DNA from: Clostridium gasigenes
GTDB lineage: Bacteria; Bacillota; Clostridia; Clostridiales; Clostridiaceae
Length of the DNA: 64,000 bases
NCBI RefSeq assembly: GCF_900104115.1
Contig: NZ_FNJM01000004.1
Location: 181,792 to 245,791 of the forward strand
Direction: 5' to 3'
In this document: positions 27,146 to 36,051 of the stretch, one piece after another
Layout of the letters: every line of letters starts with the position of its first letter
Position numbering within the stretch: position 1 is the first letter of the stretch
Program-made: the position numbers and the translations under genes
Notes under the pieces: generated by a model
Databases searched by the model: none
Seen by the model: only the letters and a program-made list of their open reading frames with translations
What the model was told of the DNA's origin: nothing

Positions 27146-28818
27146 CAGAAATTCTAATCATGTTACAAATATTAATGATGGTGCTATTTATATTCTTTAT
27201 GATAAATAGTAGTAAGAATAACCACACTAATAAAGTGGTTATTCACAAAGAAAACGAAAAAGAAATGAGTAAATTAGCAAAAATGAGAAGTGTTTGTTTA
27301 ACTGAACCATTAACAGAAAAGAGTAGACCAAGAACATTTGAAGAAATTATTGGTCAAGAACAGGGGATAAAAGCATTAAAGGCGGCTTTATGTGGTCCAA
27401 ATCCTCAGCATGTTATAATATATGGTCCGCCAGGTATTGGAAAGACAGCGGCAGCAAGGCTAGTATTGGAAGAAGCGAAGAAAATGGAGCGGTCACCATT
27501 TAAAAAAGGTGCTAATATAATAGAAATAGATGCAACGACTATAAGATTCGATGAAAGAGGTATTGCAGATCCACTTATAGGATCTGTTCATGATCCTATA
27601 TATCAAGGGGCCGGGTCACTAGGGGTTGCAGGAATACCACAACCAAAGGCAGGTGCCGTAACTAAGGCACATGGGGGTATTTTATTTATTGATGAAATTG
27701 GTGAATTACACTCAACAGAACTTAATAAACTTTTGAAAGTATTAGAAGATCGGAAAGTGTTTTTAGATAGTTCGTATTATAGTTCTGAAAATCCTAATAT
27801 ACCAGATTATATTAAAGAAATATTTGATAATGGGCTACCAGCAGATTTTAGATTAATAGGAGCGACTACAAGAAGCCCAGATGAAATAGTGCCAGCAATT
27901 AGATCAAGATGTGTAGAAATATTTTTTAGAGGACTTCATCCAGAAGAAATACAAAAAATAGCTAGAAATTCTGCCACAAAAGTAGGATTAGAAATAACCG
28001 ATAAAGGTATTGATATTGTTAGTAGGTATTGTACAAATGGAAGAGATGTAGTTAATCTAGTACAACTTTGTTCTGGTTTTGCAATTAATGAAAATAGAAA
28101 AAATATAACAGAGGAAGATATAGACTGGGTTATAGAAAATGGTCAATACATAGAAATACCTAATAAAAAGATAAAAGATAAGCCTGAGATAGGTATTGTC
28201 AATGGGCTAGCAGTATATGGAGCAAATATTGGAATGGTAATGGAAATTGAAGCAACGGCAAGAAAAATATCTCATAGAAAAGGTGAACTAAAAGTAACAG
28301 GTATAGTTGAAGAAGAAGAAATAAGTAATAACAATAGAAAAATAAAGAGAAAGAGTACCGCATATTCATCTATTCAAAATGTATTAACAGTTTTAAATAA
28401 TATATTTGATCTAGATTGCGAAGGATATGATATACATGTCAATATACCTGGTGGAGTTCCTGTGGATGGGCCTTCCGCAGGAATAACAATAGCAACAGCT
28501 ATTTATAGTGCAGTGAAAGGGAAACCTATAGATAATAAAGTTGCCATGACTGGTGAAATTAGTTTGCTTGGAGGAGTAAAGCCTATTGGTGGGGCGTCCG
28601 CTAAAATACTTGCGGCTAAAAAAGCTGGAGCAACTACAGTAATAATACCCAAGGATAATTGGAATGAAAATTTTAATAAAATAGAAGATATAAATATAAT
28701 TCCAGTAAATACACTAAAAAATGTTATAGATATAGCTATATTAGAAAATGAAATAAAAAATGAAATTAATATAGATGTTTTAGTAGCATCACCTATTGAC
28801 TCAGTAAAATTGGATTAA
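27142..28818 (+). CDS. lonB: ATP-dependent protease LonB (membrane-linked Lon paralogue)
   Basis: The 558-residue protein has an N-terminal hydrophobic segment (residues 3-22), then an AAA+ domain (Walker A YGPPGIGKTAAARL, Walker B GGILFIDEIGEL) and a C-terminal Lon serine-lysine protease domain. The Ser is in VDGPSAGITIATA and the Lys in GGASAKILAA. It lacks the large N-domain of LonA. In Bacillus LonB is a sporulation-time protease, and the gene sits beside clpX and lonA there too. The ATG at 27142 is the first usable in-frame start after a stop at 27121; its ribosome site is unusually distant. Confidence 0.93.
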   Translation: MTEILIMLQILMMVLFIFFMINSSKNNHTNKVVIHKENEKEMSKLAKMRSVCLTEPLTEKSRPRTFEEIIGQEQGIKALKAALCGPNPQHVIIYGPPGIGKTAAARLVLEEAKKMERSPFKKGANIIEIDATTIRFDERGIADPLIGSVHDPIYQGAGSLGVAGIPQPKAGAVTKAHGGILFIDEIGELHSTELNKLLKVLEDRKVFLDSSYYSSENPNIPDYIKEIFDNGLPADFRLIGATTRSPDEIVPAIRSRCVEIFFRGLHPEEIQKIARNSATKVGLEITDKGIDIVSRYCTNGRDVVNLVQLCSGFAINENRKNITEEDIDWVIENGQYIEIPNKKIKDKPEIGIVNGLAVYGANIGMVMEIEATARKISHRKGELKVTGIVEEEEISNNNRKIKRKSTAYSSIQNVLTVLNNIFDLDCEGYDIHVNIPGGVPVDGPSAGITIATAIYSAVKGKPIDNKVAMTGEISLLGGVKPIGGASAKILAAKKAGATTVIIPKDNWNENFNKIEDINIIPVNTLKNVIDIAILENEIKNEINIDVLVASPIDSVKLD

Positions 28819-28829
28819 ATAATTTGAAA

Positions 28830-28884
28830 AAAATACTAACTCTGGATAATATTAATATTATGAGTTAGTATTTTAACTTTTTAT
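28830..28884 (+). terminator. Rho-independent terminator after lonB
   Basis: AATACTAACTC (28832-28842) pairs with GAGTTAGTATT (28862-28872) and a T-rich tail follows. Confidence 0.82.
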
Positions 28885-28936
28885 TCCTTTAATATATTAT
28901 AAAAATAAGCTTTGTGGATTTTTATAGCTGGAAATA

Positions 28937-28965
28937 TTGAAAAATTAATAAATTATGTGTATACT
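28937..28965 (+). promoter_or_regulatory. Sigma-A-like promoter of lon
   Basis: TTGAAA at 28937-28942, a 17-base spacer and TATACT at 28960-28965, 42 bases before the lon ATG. Confidence 0.6.
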
Positions 28966-29007
28966 AGAAAAGTTAAATAATTTATTTTAAAGGATGGAGG
29001 AAAATAA

Positions 29008-31341
29008 ATGAATGATAATTTAATAACTCTGCCTTTAATTCCTTTAAGAGGAATTACTATTTTTCCAAGTATGATTATACATTTTGATGTTGCTAGGGAA
29101 AAGTCAATCACAGCATTAGAATCAGCCATGGAGAAAGATGTAGAGGTATTTCTTGTAACACAAAAAAAAATAAAAGATGAAGTGCCTAAATTAAAAGATT
29201 TATATACTATAGGTACTGTATGTAAAATTAAGCAGCTATTAAAGTTACCAAATGACGTAATAAGAGTTTTAGTTGAAGGTATAGAAAGAGCTAAACTAAT
29301 AGAGATTACAGGTAATGAAAAATATATAGAAGCTAATATAGAAAACTTAGAGGAATTAGAGAACAAAGAATATGAAGGTGTAGAGGCATATATTAGAACG
29401 TTAAAAAAATGCTTTGCAAAATATATTAAAATGTCAGAAAATGAAAAATCAAATATATTAAAAATATTTGAAGAAATAAAGGATTATGATGAAATAGTAG
29501 ATGTAATTTCAGCATATATGTTAGTAGAAGACGAGAAAAAACAAGGGGTTTTAGAAGAATTAAATCTTATAAAACGAATAGAAAAGCTTATTATAATAAT
29601 CAATAATGAAATTGAAATTGTAAAAGTTGAAAAAAGAATAGATAAGAAGCTTAAAAACTCTATGGATAAGGTTCAAAAAGAATATTATTTAAGAGAACAA
29701 ATTAAAATTATTCAAGAAGAACTTGGTGAAGATAATGATGAAAAAAAGGAAATAATAAAATACGAGGAAAGAATAAAGAAAGCTAAACTTCCAAAGAATG
29801 TAAAAGAAAAAGCTTTGTATGAGATTTCTAGATTAAAAGCATCAGAAGGTCAGGGATCAGAGGGAAATGTTATTAGAAGTTACTTAGATTGGATATTAGA
29901 TCTTCCATGGGGAACAAAAACTAAAGATACCTTTGAAATTACAAAGGCTTCAAAATACTTAGATGAAGAGCATTATGGTCTTGAAGAAGTTAAAGAAAGA
30001 ATAATTGAGTATCTTGCAGTTAAAAAGCACACTAATAGCTTAAAAGGACCTATTTTATGTTTAGTTGGACCACCAGGAGTAGGAAAGAGTTCTATAGCAA
30101 AATCTGTAGCTAATGCATTAGGTAGAAATTTTGTTAGAATTTCATTAGGTGGATTAAGAGATGAAGCAGAGATTAGGGGACATAGAAAAACTTATGTTGG
30201 TGCAATACCAGGACGAATAATATATGCTATGAAAGAGGCAAAATCTAATAATCCATTAATACTATTAGATGAAATAGACAAGCTTAATTCAGATCAAAGA
30301 GGAAATCCGGCAGATGCACTTTTAGAGGTTTTAGATTCAGAACAAAACAAAGAATTTAGAGATAACTACTTAGAGTTAGATTTTAACTTGTCGGAAGTTT
30401 TATTTATAACTACAGCTAATTCAACAGACACAATACCAGGACCCTTATATGACAGAATGGAAATAATAGAAGTATCCGGGTATACCTATGAAGAAAAGTT
30501 CCATATAGCTAAAAAACATATAATTCCTAAGGTTCTTAAAAATCATAATTTAACCTCAGAAAATATTAAAATTTCAGATAGTATAATAAATGAAGTAATA
30601 AATTGTTATACAATAGAATCTGGAGTACGAGGGCTAGAAAGGGTTATAGGGAAGTTAATTAGAAAATCACTTACTGAAATGTTAAAGACAAACAAGGAGT
30701 CGTTAATTATTTCAAAAGGTAAACTTGAAAAGTTATTAGGACCTAAACCTTATACTTATGATAAGATAGATAAGGAAGATAGAGTAGGTGTTGTTAATGG
30801 TATGGCATGGACGGCATACGGAGGAACAACTCTGCCAATAGAAGTTGCCGTAATGAAGGGAACAGGTAAGTTAGAAATAACAGGTCAGTTAGGTGAAGTA
30901 ATGCAAGAATCTGCTAAAATTGCAGTAGGATATGTTCGTTCAAATTCAAACAAGTATGGATTAGAAGCGGATTTCTATAAAAATACAGATATTTATATAC
31001 ATGCTCCAGAAGGATCTATTAAAAAAGATGGACCTTCAGCGGGAGTAGCTATGGTTACAGCAATAGTTTCAGCTTTATCTAACAAAAAGATAAGAAGAAA
31101 TATAGCTATGACTGGGGAAGTAACACTAACAGGAAAGGTACTTGCTATAGGTGGATTAAAAGAGAAGAGTATAGCAGCGCAAAGAAGTGGTGTAGATACA
31201 ATAATAGTACCTAAACAAAATGAAAAAGATATAATTAAAATACCGAATTCTATAAAAAATAAGTTAAAGATTATTTTAGTAGAAGATGTTAAAGAGGTAT
31301 TAAATAATGCATTAATTGGAGTGGATACCATTGAGAATTAA
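29008..31341 (+). CDS. lon: ATP-dependent protease LonA
   Basis: This is a full-length cytoplasmic Lon of 777 residues. It has the N-terminal substrate domain beginning [18 protein letters not shown], a long helical linker, and an AAA+ domain with Walker A GPPGVGKS at about 354-361 and ILLDEIDKL as Walker B. The protease domain has Ser677 in [10 protein letters not shown] and Lys720 in [10 protein letters not shown] as the catalytic dyad. It degrades misfolded and specific regulatory proteins. The ATG follows GGATGGAGG. Its stop overlaps the engB start by 11 bases, as in Bacillus where ysxC follows lonA. Confidence 0.97.
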   Translation: MNDNLITLPLIPLRGITIFPSMIIHFDVAREKSITALESAMEKDVEVFLVTQKKIKDEVPKLKDLYTIGTVCKIKQLLKLPNDVIRVLVEGIERAKLIEITGNEKYIEANIENLEELENKEYEGVEAYIRTLKKCFAKYIKMSENEKSNILKIFEEIKDYDEIVDVISAYMLVEDEKKQGVLEELNLIKRIEKLIIIINNEIEIVKVEKRIDKKLKNSMDKVQKEYYLREQIKIIQEELGEDNDEKKEIIKYEERIKKAKLPKNVKEKALYEISRLKASEGQGSEGNVIRSYLDWILDLPWGTKTKDTFEITKASKYLDEEHYGLEEVKERIIEYLAVKKHTNSLKGPILCLVGPPGVGKSSIAKSVANALGRNFVRISLGGLRDEAEIRGHRKTYVGAIPGRIIYAMKEAKSNNPLILLDEIDKLNSDQRGNPADALLEVLDSEQNKEFRDNYLELDFNLSEVLFITTANSTDTIPGPLYDRMEIIEVSGYTYEEKFHIAKKHIIPKVLKNHNLTSENIKISDSIINEVINCYTIESGVRGLERVIGKLIRKSLTEMLKTNKESLIISKGKLEKLLGPKPYTYDKIDKEDRVGVVNGMAWTAYGGTTLPIEVAVMKGTGKLEITGQLGEVMQESAKIAVGYVRSNSNKYGLEADFYKNTDIYIHAPEGSIKKDGPSAGVAMVTAIVSALSNKKIRRNIAMTGEVTLTGKVLAIGGLKEKSIAAQRSGVDTIIVPKQNEKDIIKIPNSIKNKLKIILVEDVKEVLNNALIGVDTIEN

Positions 31342-31939
31342 ACAATCAGAATTTGAAATATCAGCAGTTAAAAGAGAACAATATCCTGTAGATGGACTTC
31401 CAGAGGTGGCCTTTGTTGGACGATCTAATGTTGGGAAGAGTTCAATAATAAATGCCTTAGCAAATAGAAGACATTTAGCAAAAGTAAGTCAAACACCAGG
31501 TAAAACAAGACTTATAAACTTCTTTATGATAAATGAAGGTGAATTCCATTTAGTAGATTTACCTGGATATGGATATGCTAAAGTTTCTAAGACAGAACAA
31601 GCAAGTTGGGGAAAAACTATAGAAATGTACTTAACTGATAGAGAAGAACTTAAGAGAGTTATTTTATTAGTTGATTCAAGACATAAGCCAACTAAAGATG
31701 ATTTAATTATGCATGATTGGGTAAAGCACTTTGATATTGAAGCTATAGTTGTAGCTACTAAAAGTGATAAATTATCTAATAATGAGTTAAGAAAATCTGA
31801 AAAGATAATTAAAGATACAATGGGTCTAACAAAAGATGATAAGTTCTATTTCTTTTCTTCTTTAAACAAAAAGGGAAAAGATGAATTAATTAATTATTTA
31901 TTTGAAGGATTAGTAGAAGAAGAAAATGAGATAGAATAA
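31331..31939 (+). CDS. engB: Ribosome biogenesis GTP-binding protein EngB (YsxC/YihA)
   Basis: EngB is a small GTPase needed for late assembly of the 50S subunit. The 202 residues show all G motifs: G1 [10 protein letters not shown]2 TPGKTR, G3 DLPGYGYA, G4 TKSD and G5 FSS. I choose the TTG at 31331, seven bases after GGAGTGG; a TTG at 31316 in the same frame has no ribosome site of its own. The start lies inside the end of lon, so the two are translationally coupled. Confidence 0.93.
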   Translation: MRIKQSEFEISAVKREQYPVDGLPEVAFVGRSNVGKSSIINALANRRHLAKVSQTPGKTRLINFFMINEGEFHLVDLPGYGYAKVSKTEQASWGKTIEMYLTDREELKRVILLVDSRHKPTKDDLIMHDWVKHFDIEAIVVATKSDKLSNNELRKSEKIIKDTMGLTKDDKFYFFSSLNKKGKDELINYLFEGLVEEENEIE

Positions 31940-31943
31940 TACA

Positions 31944-32003
31944 GTAAGTCATACGTAAAAATAGACTAGAATATTAGCTTGTTATTTTTTCGAAGATGCC
32001 TAA
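31944..32003. repeat. Dispersed palindromic intergenic repeat, copy after engB
   Basis: AGTCATACGTAAAAATAGAC, TAGAATATTAGCTTG, then TTATTTTTTCGAAGATGCCT. The right arm is close to the family consensus and the left arm is diverged. A terminator follows directly. Confidence 0.75.
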
Positions 32004-32043
32004 GAACCCCTAAAGCGCAAACTTTAGGAGTTCTTATTTTTTT
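32002..32043 (+). terminator. Rho-independent terminator after engB
   Basis: AAGAACCCCTAAAG pairs with CTTTAGGAGTTCTT around CGCAAA, followed by a T-rich tail. Confidence 0.85.
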
Positions 32044-32080
32044 ATAGAAAAACATAAAACTTTTAAGAGAAAAACAGTGT

Positions 32081-32106
32081 CAAAGTTAAGTACTAATCAT
32101 AGTATA
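32081..32106 (+). promoter_or_regulatory. Candidate sporulation promoter before the Cys/Gly-rich genes
   Basis: CATAGTATA at 32098-32106 is the same nonamer as the -10 at 6642-6650, with TCA 15 bases upstream. A sigma-K role is inferred from this likeness and from the protein type. Confidence 0.4.
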
Positions 32107-32149
32107 TACTATAAAACAAAAAAATAAAGACCTTGAGGAGGAACAAACT

Positions 32150-32608
32150 ATGGAAATGAATGAAATTCTAAACGGCTTAAATTCATGTGGTTGTGGAGAT
32201 GAAAGTTCAAATTGTACACCAAATTGTACACCAAATTGTAACACAGGATGTAACACAGGATTTGGTGGTGGATTTGGTGGTGGATTTGGTGGTGGATGCT
32301 GGATATGGATACTATTAATATTACTTTATAGTCGTTCAGGATCAAAAAGCAAATCTAACAATAACTGTTATTGCTGTGTAAAGAAAAAAAATAACTGCTG
32401 CTGTGAAAAGGAAAAACAATATTGTTGCTGTGAAAAGGAAAACAATGATTGTTGCTGTGAACACAATGAATCAAAAGGTGGATGTTCATTCTATTTATTC
32501 TTATTAGTTATATTATTCATTTGTAATGGTAATGGTAGTGGAAGAGATTGTGGAAACAGTGGATTCGGTGGATTAGGTGGATTTGGAAATTTACTTGGTT
32601 GTTGTTAA
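32150..32608 (+). CDS. Cys- and Gly-rich repeat protein, probable spore-coat or exosporium component
   Basis: The 152-residue protein has no signal peptide. It contains CTPNCTPNCNTGCNTG, three GFGG repeats, a short hydrophobic run (WIWILLILLY), then tandem CCCEKE units with triple Cys, a second hydrophobic run (FYLFLLVILFI) and a Gly-rich tail ending LLGCC. About one residue in six is Cys, which favours disulphide cross-linked self-assembly, as in Cys-rich spore-coat and exosporium proteins. I do not recognise the exact family. The next gene is a smaller relative in style, 40 bases on. The ATG follows GAGGAGGAAC. Confidence 0.7.
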   Translation: MEMNEILNGLNSCGCGDESSNCTPNCTPNCNTGCNTGFGGGFGGGFGGGCWIWILLILLYSRSGSKSKSNNNCYCCVKKKNNCCCEKEKQYCCCEKENNDCCCEHNESKGGCSFYLFLLVILFICNGNGSGRDCGNSGFGGLGGFGNLLGCC

Positions 32609-32648
32609 TAAAAAATAAAAGAGTTCTATTAAGAAAGGAGCGATAGAT

Positions 32649-32873
32649 ATGTCAAAAAAATGCTGTAAAGATGGTTATGAATGTGTACCTTGTTGTGGAA
32701 ATAATAGTGATGGAGGTATTTTATCAGGGTTAGGCAGTGGAATTACTCCAATAATATTCCTGTTAATAGCTTGTTCATCAGGATTATTATGTTCTAACAG
32801 TTCATTTTTAATAATTTTACTATTCTTATTATGCGGTGGCGATTCAATGTCTAGTTTACTTGGATCATATTAA
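32649..32873 (+). CDS. Small Cys-containing hydrophobic protein, companion of the Cys/Gly-rich protein
   Basis: The 74-residue protein begins MSKKCCKDGYECVPCCG, then a Gly-rich turn and two hydrophobic runs (TPIIFLLIACSSGLLC and FLIILLFLLC). It resembles the upstream gene in using Cys pairs plus hydrophobic runs and probably belongs to the same structure. Ribosome site GAAAGGAGCG lies before the ATG, and both genes share one transcript ended by the hairpin at 32887. Function unknown; a spore-surface role is inference. Confidence 0.62.
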   Translation: MSKKCCKDGYECVPCCGNNSDGGILSGLGSGITPIIFLLIACSSGLLCSNSSFLIILLFLLCGGDSMSSLLGSY

Positions 32874-32886
32874 TAGCATAAAAGAT

Positions 32887-32911
32887 GGAGGGTTTATAGC
32901 CCTCCAAAAAA
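32887..32911 (+). terminator. Rho-independent terminator after the Cys-rich pair
   Basis: GGAGGG pairs with CCCTCC around a short AT loop; the following bases are A-rich (AAAAAAATG) rather than T-rich, so it may instead work on the minus strand or only as a 3' stabiliser. Confidence 0.45.
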
Positions 32912-32986
32912 ATGTCCTAAATTATAAACATATTTAATAAATATACATATAATGAATTAGTAAGGAATTTGTTGGGAGGATCCTAA

Positions 32987-33538
32987 ATGTCAAAAAAAAG
33001 AGAAAGAAATAAATCAGAAGAATGTCAGTGTTCAAAGTGTCAAAATAAATCAGGGAAATTAAGTAGTAAATTAGATAATAATCCTTTTGGGATTAATCCA
33101 TCACAACTTAATGGGATGCTGGGAAATATAGATATGAGTCAAATAGGAAATATATTATCAGCTATGAATAAAGATGGTTTTGATTTAAATAACATAAATA
33201 TTGGATCTGTTAAAAATATGATGTCTGGTATGAATGGAGGACAAAATAATCAAGAACTATCCTCAATTCAAGATATGATTGCTAATATGGGGAACTCACA
33301 ATCAACGCAAAATAATATAGAAAATCAAGAAAGTACAAATATTAAATATAATAATAATGAACGCGATAATGGTCGATATAATAAGAAGAGTAGAAATAAA
33401 GAGAACATTACTGATATAGAAGTTGATGAGAATCTAGAAATGCTATTATCTCTTAGAAAGATAGTGAGTTATGATAAGGTGAAATTTATAGATAAAGTAA
33501 TAGAACTTTATCATAAGGGCTTATTTGAAGAGAAATAA
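32987..33538 (+). CDS. Asn/Ser/Met-rich hypothetical protein with a Cys-pair motif
   Basis: The 183-residue hydrophilic protein opens with a basic stretch and CQCSKCQNK. It continues through a repetitive Asn/Gly/Met region with recurring GMLGNIDMSQIGN-type patterns, then a highly polar low-complexity linker, and ends in a short helical domain (LEMLLSLRKIVSYDKVKFIDKVIELY). No signal or membrane segment is seen. It follows the Cys-rich pair and may be another spore protein, but I do not recognise the family. The ATG follows GGGAGGAT. Confidence 0.6.
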   Translation: MSKKRERNKSEECQCSKCQNKSGKLSSKLDNNPFGINPSQLNGMLGNIDMSQIGNILSAMNKDGFDLNNINIGSVKNMMSGMNGGQNNQELSSIQDMIANMGNSQSTQNNIENQESTNIKYNNNERDNGRYNKKSRNKENITDIEVDENLEMLLSLRKIVSYDKVKFIDKVIELYHKGLFEEK

Positions 33539-33632
33539 AAAAATGTATAAAAACAAATGATGCAGTCAATACTATTAATGTACCGGAGAAAATATTCTCC
33601 TATAGCAAATAAAGAGAAATCTTTATTAAGGC

Positions 33633-33677
33633 TAAACCCCCCCATCCCCCTTTTAGGCCGCGAAAGCGGCCTTTTAG
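33633..33677. terminator. C-tract followed by a GC-rich bidirectional terminator
   Basis: AGGCCGC-GAAA-GCGGCCT (33655-33676) is a perfect GNRA-looped stem with T residues on both sides, placed between convergent genes. Just before it lies a CCCCCCC-AT-CCCCC run (about 33637-33650), very unusual in this AT-rich DNA and a possible site of length variation. Confidence 0.8.
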
Positions 33678-33707
33678 TTTAATTTAATTTTTATTGGGTT
33701 GTTAATA

Positions 33708-34643
33708 TTATAAACCTTTTTTTATGGCTGATATTTTTAATTGGGTAGAGGAATCTACTTCTATAGTTAAATATAGGAATAGTTCTTTTTTTTCAGTTGA
33801 AGAATCTAATTTATTTACTTCTTCAAATGATAAGCACCAATTAATAGTTGTTATATTACCGCTGTCATCCCAGATACTATCGTAGAAATAGCCATTTTGA
33901 AAAGAATAAGTATAAGTATCTTTATATAAATTCCATAAAAGACCTAATTCATTAGTATCAATGGTTGAAGAAAATATATCAGGAGCATCAGATAACTCAT
34001 AAGGATATTCTATAAGATCAATAAAAGATTGAACCAAATTTAAATTTGGAACATTAGTTTTAGAGAAAGTAGTATCTTTAAGGGATTTACCATTAAAAAT
34101 ATAAGAATTAGTAGAACTATTACCTTCACTAGAGGAAATTGATAATATTTTAGGTGTTCTAGAATTATTTGAATCTAATATACCTAAGATATTATTAGAG
34201 GAAGTGTATATATTGAAAAAGTCAGTTTTATTCCAAGTGAATATATAGTTAATAGGCTTATTATCTTTAAAAGTTGTAATAATAATTTCAGGTATCCCAT
34301 CACGTGAAAGATCTAATGTATTAAATCTTAATGGCCAATTAGGAGAAAATTCTCCGAGTATTTTAGAATTATCACTAGGTTGTAAAATATAGTCCTTAGA
34401 AGCTGTTTTTACTTTTACTACATATGTATTTTTTTCTAGAATAACTTCTAAGGTTTCTTTTTCTCCATCTCCATTTAAGTCTAAAGAAGTTTCGGTATTA
34501 GTATTAATGTTTGCAACTGTATTTTGCGAATTTTTATTATATATATATATATAATAAAAAGAAAATAATAAAAAAAGTACTATTAGAAATACTATTAAAG
34601 ATGAAAAAATACTTTTCTTCTTTATAACAATAAATTTAGACAT
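33708..34643 (-). CDS. Membrane-anchored lipid-free exoprotein with an FG-GAP/VCBS-like calcium motif
   Basis: The 311-residue protein has a short basic N-terminus, one membrane helix (about residues 13-35, SLIVFLIVLFLLFSFYYIYI) and an extracytoplasmic region. DLNGDGEKETLEV near residue 54 and LDLSRDGIPEIIIT near 111 are the DxDGDG-type calcium loops of VCBS/FG-GAP repeat domains, so a partial beta-propeller is likely. The C-terminal 120 residues have no motif I know. No catalytic site is evident. It is convergent with the Asn-rich gene and shares the transcription direction of perR, which is upstream. Confidence 0.6.
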   Translation of the reverse strand: MSKFIVIKKKSIFSSLIVFLIVLFLLFSFYYIYIYNKNSQNTVANINTNTETSLDLNGDGEKETLEVILEKNTYVVKVKTASKDYILQPSDNSKILGEFSPNWPLRFNTLDLSRDGIPEIIITTFKDNKPINYIFTWNKTDFFNIYTSSNNILGILDSNNSRTPKILSISSSEGNSSTNSYIFNGKSLKDTTFSKTNVPNLNLVQSFIDLIEYPYELSDAPDIFSSTIDTNELGLLWNLYKDTYTYSFQNGYFYDSIWDDSGNITTINWCLSFEEVNKLDSSTEKKELFLYLTIEVDSSTQLKISAIKKGL

Positions 34644-34727
34644 GCAATCACCTCAATAAAGTATATGTCAAATAATATATATAAATTCAAAGTAAATAGA
34701 TATTAAGGTGCATTCAAATAAAAAAAG

Positions 34728-34760
34728 ACCAGTAATCTACTTAGTTAAGTAGATTACTGG
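34728..34760 (-). terminator. Terminator of the PerR-like gene, overlapping its stop codon
   Basis: On the minus strand CCAGTAATCTACT pairs with AGTAGATTACTGG, then TCTTTTTT follows. The gene's TAA stop lies inside the first arm. Confidence 0.85.
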
Positions 34761-35161
34761 CATTCCTTACATATTCCATAAAAAAATACTTTGTTAGATA
34801 AGATTTTATAACCTGATTTATCTTCAGCAGTTTGATTTAGATTACTGAAAGAGACATCTTCTAAATCATCAACTTTACTACAAGATAAACATTGGATATG
34901 AGCATGTTGTTTAGGATTCCCATCATATCTGAAATTTCCTTCACCGACATTTATTTCTTGAACTAATTTAACTTCAACTAAAGTTTTAACAGCTTTATAT
35001 ACAGTTGCTAAACTCATTGTTGGGTAATTTGGTTGAAGTGCTTTATAAATAATTTCGGCAGAAGGATGTTCTTTTGTACTCATTAGATATTTATAAACTG
35101 CTAACCTTTGAGGCGTAAGTTTTAATTTTCTTTCTTTAAAGATAGAAATTATATTATCCAT
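34754..35161 (-). CDS. perR: Fur-family transcription regulator, PerR-like peroxide sensor
   Basis: The 135-residue protein has the Fur winged helix (LTPQRLAVYKYLM, HPSAEIIYKAL, TVYKAVKTL) and a dimerisation domain with a Cys4 zinc site, Cys91, Cys94, Cys131 and Cys134. The PerR regulatory metal ligands can be assigned: His32 (EHPSA), Asp80 (FRYDG), His86 and His88 (QHAHIQC) and an Asp at 98 or 99 (KVDDLED). This pattern favours PerR over Fur or Zur; iron-catalysed oxidation of the His residues would release DNA. A perfect sigma-A promoter lies upstream. It may control peroxide defence genes elsewhere and possibly itself. Confidence 0.82.
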   Translation of the reverse strand: MDNIISIFKERKLKLTPQRLAVYKYLMSTKEHPSAEIIYKALQPNYPTMSLATVYKAVKTLVEVKLVQEINVGEGNFRYDGNPKQHAHIQCLSCSKVDDLEDVSFSNLNQTAEDKSGYKILSNKVFFYGICKECQ

Positions 35162-35191
35162 TTGACACCACCCTATTATATTATTAGATTA

Positions 35192-35220
35192 ATTATATTC
35201 AATTATAAAGACAATGTCAA
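35192..35220 (-). promoter_or_regulatory. Consensus sigma-A promoter of the PerR-like gene
   Basis: On the minus strand TTGACA (35220-35215), 17 bases, TATAAT (35197-35192). The spacer holds TTATAAT, half of a PerR box (TTATAATnATTATAA), but the second half is out of register. Confidence 0.75.
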
Positions 35221-35305
35221 TTAGTATTAATTAGTAAATTAAATGAAGTAATAATTAATATTAATATTGGATGTATTGCTATTAAACTAAATATTCAAAA
35301 TAATG

Positions 35306-35334
35306 TTGCAAACTTATAAACCGTATGTTAATAT
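35306..35334 (+). promoter_or_regulatory. Sigma-A-like promoter upstream of the Rex operator
   Basis: TTGCAA at 35306-35311, a 17-base spacer and TAATAT at 35329-35334. The start would be near 35341, leaving a leader of about 140 bases before the gene at 35484. The rest of the 322-base gap between perR and this gene shows no further hairpin. Confidence 0.6.
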
Positions 35335-35342
35335 AAAGGCAG

Positions 35343-35360
35343 TTGTTAATTAATTAACAA
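35343..35360. promoter_or_regulatory. Perfect Rex operator (redox NADH/NAD+ sensor site)
   Basis: TTGTTAATTAATTAACAA is an exact match to the clostridial Rex consensus TTGTTAAnnnnTTAACAA and is a perfect 18-base palindrome. It covers about +3 to +20 after the promoter at 35306-35334, the position for repression. The downstream gene should therefore be induced when NADH is high. Confidence 0.75.
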
Positions 35361-35483
35361 AGAAAAACAAGGAAATATAAATTACCTATATCTTATGTAA
35401 TTTATAATATCATATAAATATAATAAAGTAATATAAAAAATAAAAAATATGGAAATATATTAAACTTTTTAGGAGGAATTATA

Positions 35484-35816
35484 ATGTCAAAGTATAAAGT
35501 AGGCGACGAATTAATAATAGTTAATGAACCTGGTCAAGATGAAGAAAAATTAAAAGAGTTAACTCATTTAACAACTAATGGAGAATATGCCCAAATAGCT
35601 TGGGGATTAAAAATAATAAATGTTGAATATGATAAACCACATGTAACTTTAACTTATAGAAATGTAAGTGGAGAATTAAATAAGGTTTTTGCAGAATGTA
35701 GAGATATTGAAAATTTCGATCAACAAAAGGTTTTAGAAAAAGCTTTACTTAAGGCTTTCCAAAACGAAATAATAAATATATCAGTATTTAAGAATAGTTC
35801 TGCTAAAAAATTATAA
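35484..35816 (+). CDS. Uncharacterised small protein under a Rex operator
   Basis: The 110-residue soluble protein opens KYKVGDELIIVNEPGQDEEK, has a beta-rich middle (LKIINVEYDKPHVTLTYRN) and one Cys (AECRDIENF). No transmembrane segment, signal peptide or cofactor motif is visible, and I do not recognise the family. Its interest is regulatory: a sigma-A promoter followed by a perfect Rex site lies 120 to 180 bases upstream, and the neighbouring divergent gene is a PerR-like sensor. A role in redox or fermentation balance is inference. The ATG follows TAGGAGGAAT. Confidence 0.7.
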   Translation: MSKYKVGDELIIVNEPGQDEEKLKELTHLTTNGEYAQIAWGLKIINVEYDKPHVTLTYRNVSGELNKVFAECRDIENFDQQKVLEKALLKAFQNEIINISVFKNSSAKKL

Positions 35817-35873
35817 GCGAATTAAGCTATTTTATTTTGAATAGCCCTAAATGATTAATTATAATAATGAATT

Positions 35874-35903
35874 AAAGATAGAGCTAATGTTCTATCTCTT
35901 TTT
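35874..35903 (+). terminator. Rho-independent terminator after the Rex-controlled gene
   Basis: AAAGATAGA pairs with TCTATCTCTTT around GCTAATGT and runs into T residues. Confidence 0.75.
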
Positions 35904-36051
35904 CATTTAGGCATTTAAGTCGCTTCAAAAAATACATTAAAACAGGTAAAGTAGATTTTTTATATGAAAAAGAAAAATACAAAAAAATTAAGAACTTCCA
36001 AAAATATTATTATTATTGTATAATTATCTAATAAAATATTAAGGAGGTTCT

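Noticed and set aside
32266..32298. Tandem nine-base repeats in the Cys/Gly gene as a CRISPR-like array
   Set aside because: The repeats (GGTGGATTT) are in frame and encode GFGG; there are no spacers of regular length.
35192..35220. PerR box in the perR promoter spacer
   Set aside because: TTATAAT is present but the second half is shifted by at least one base, so the evidence for self-regulation is too weak.
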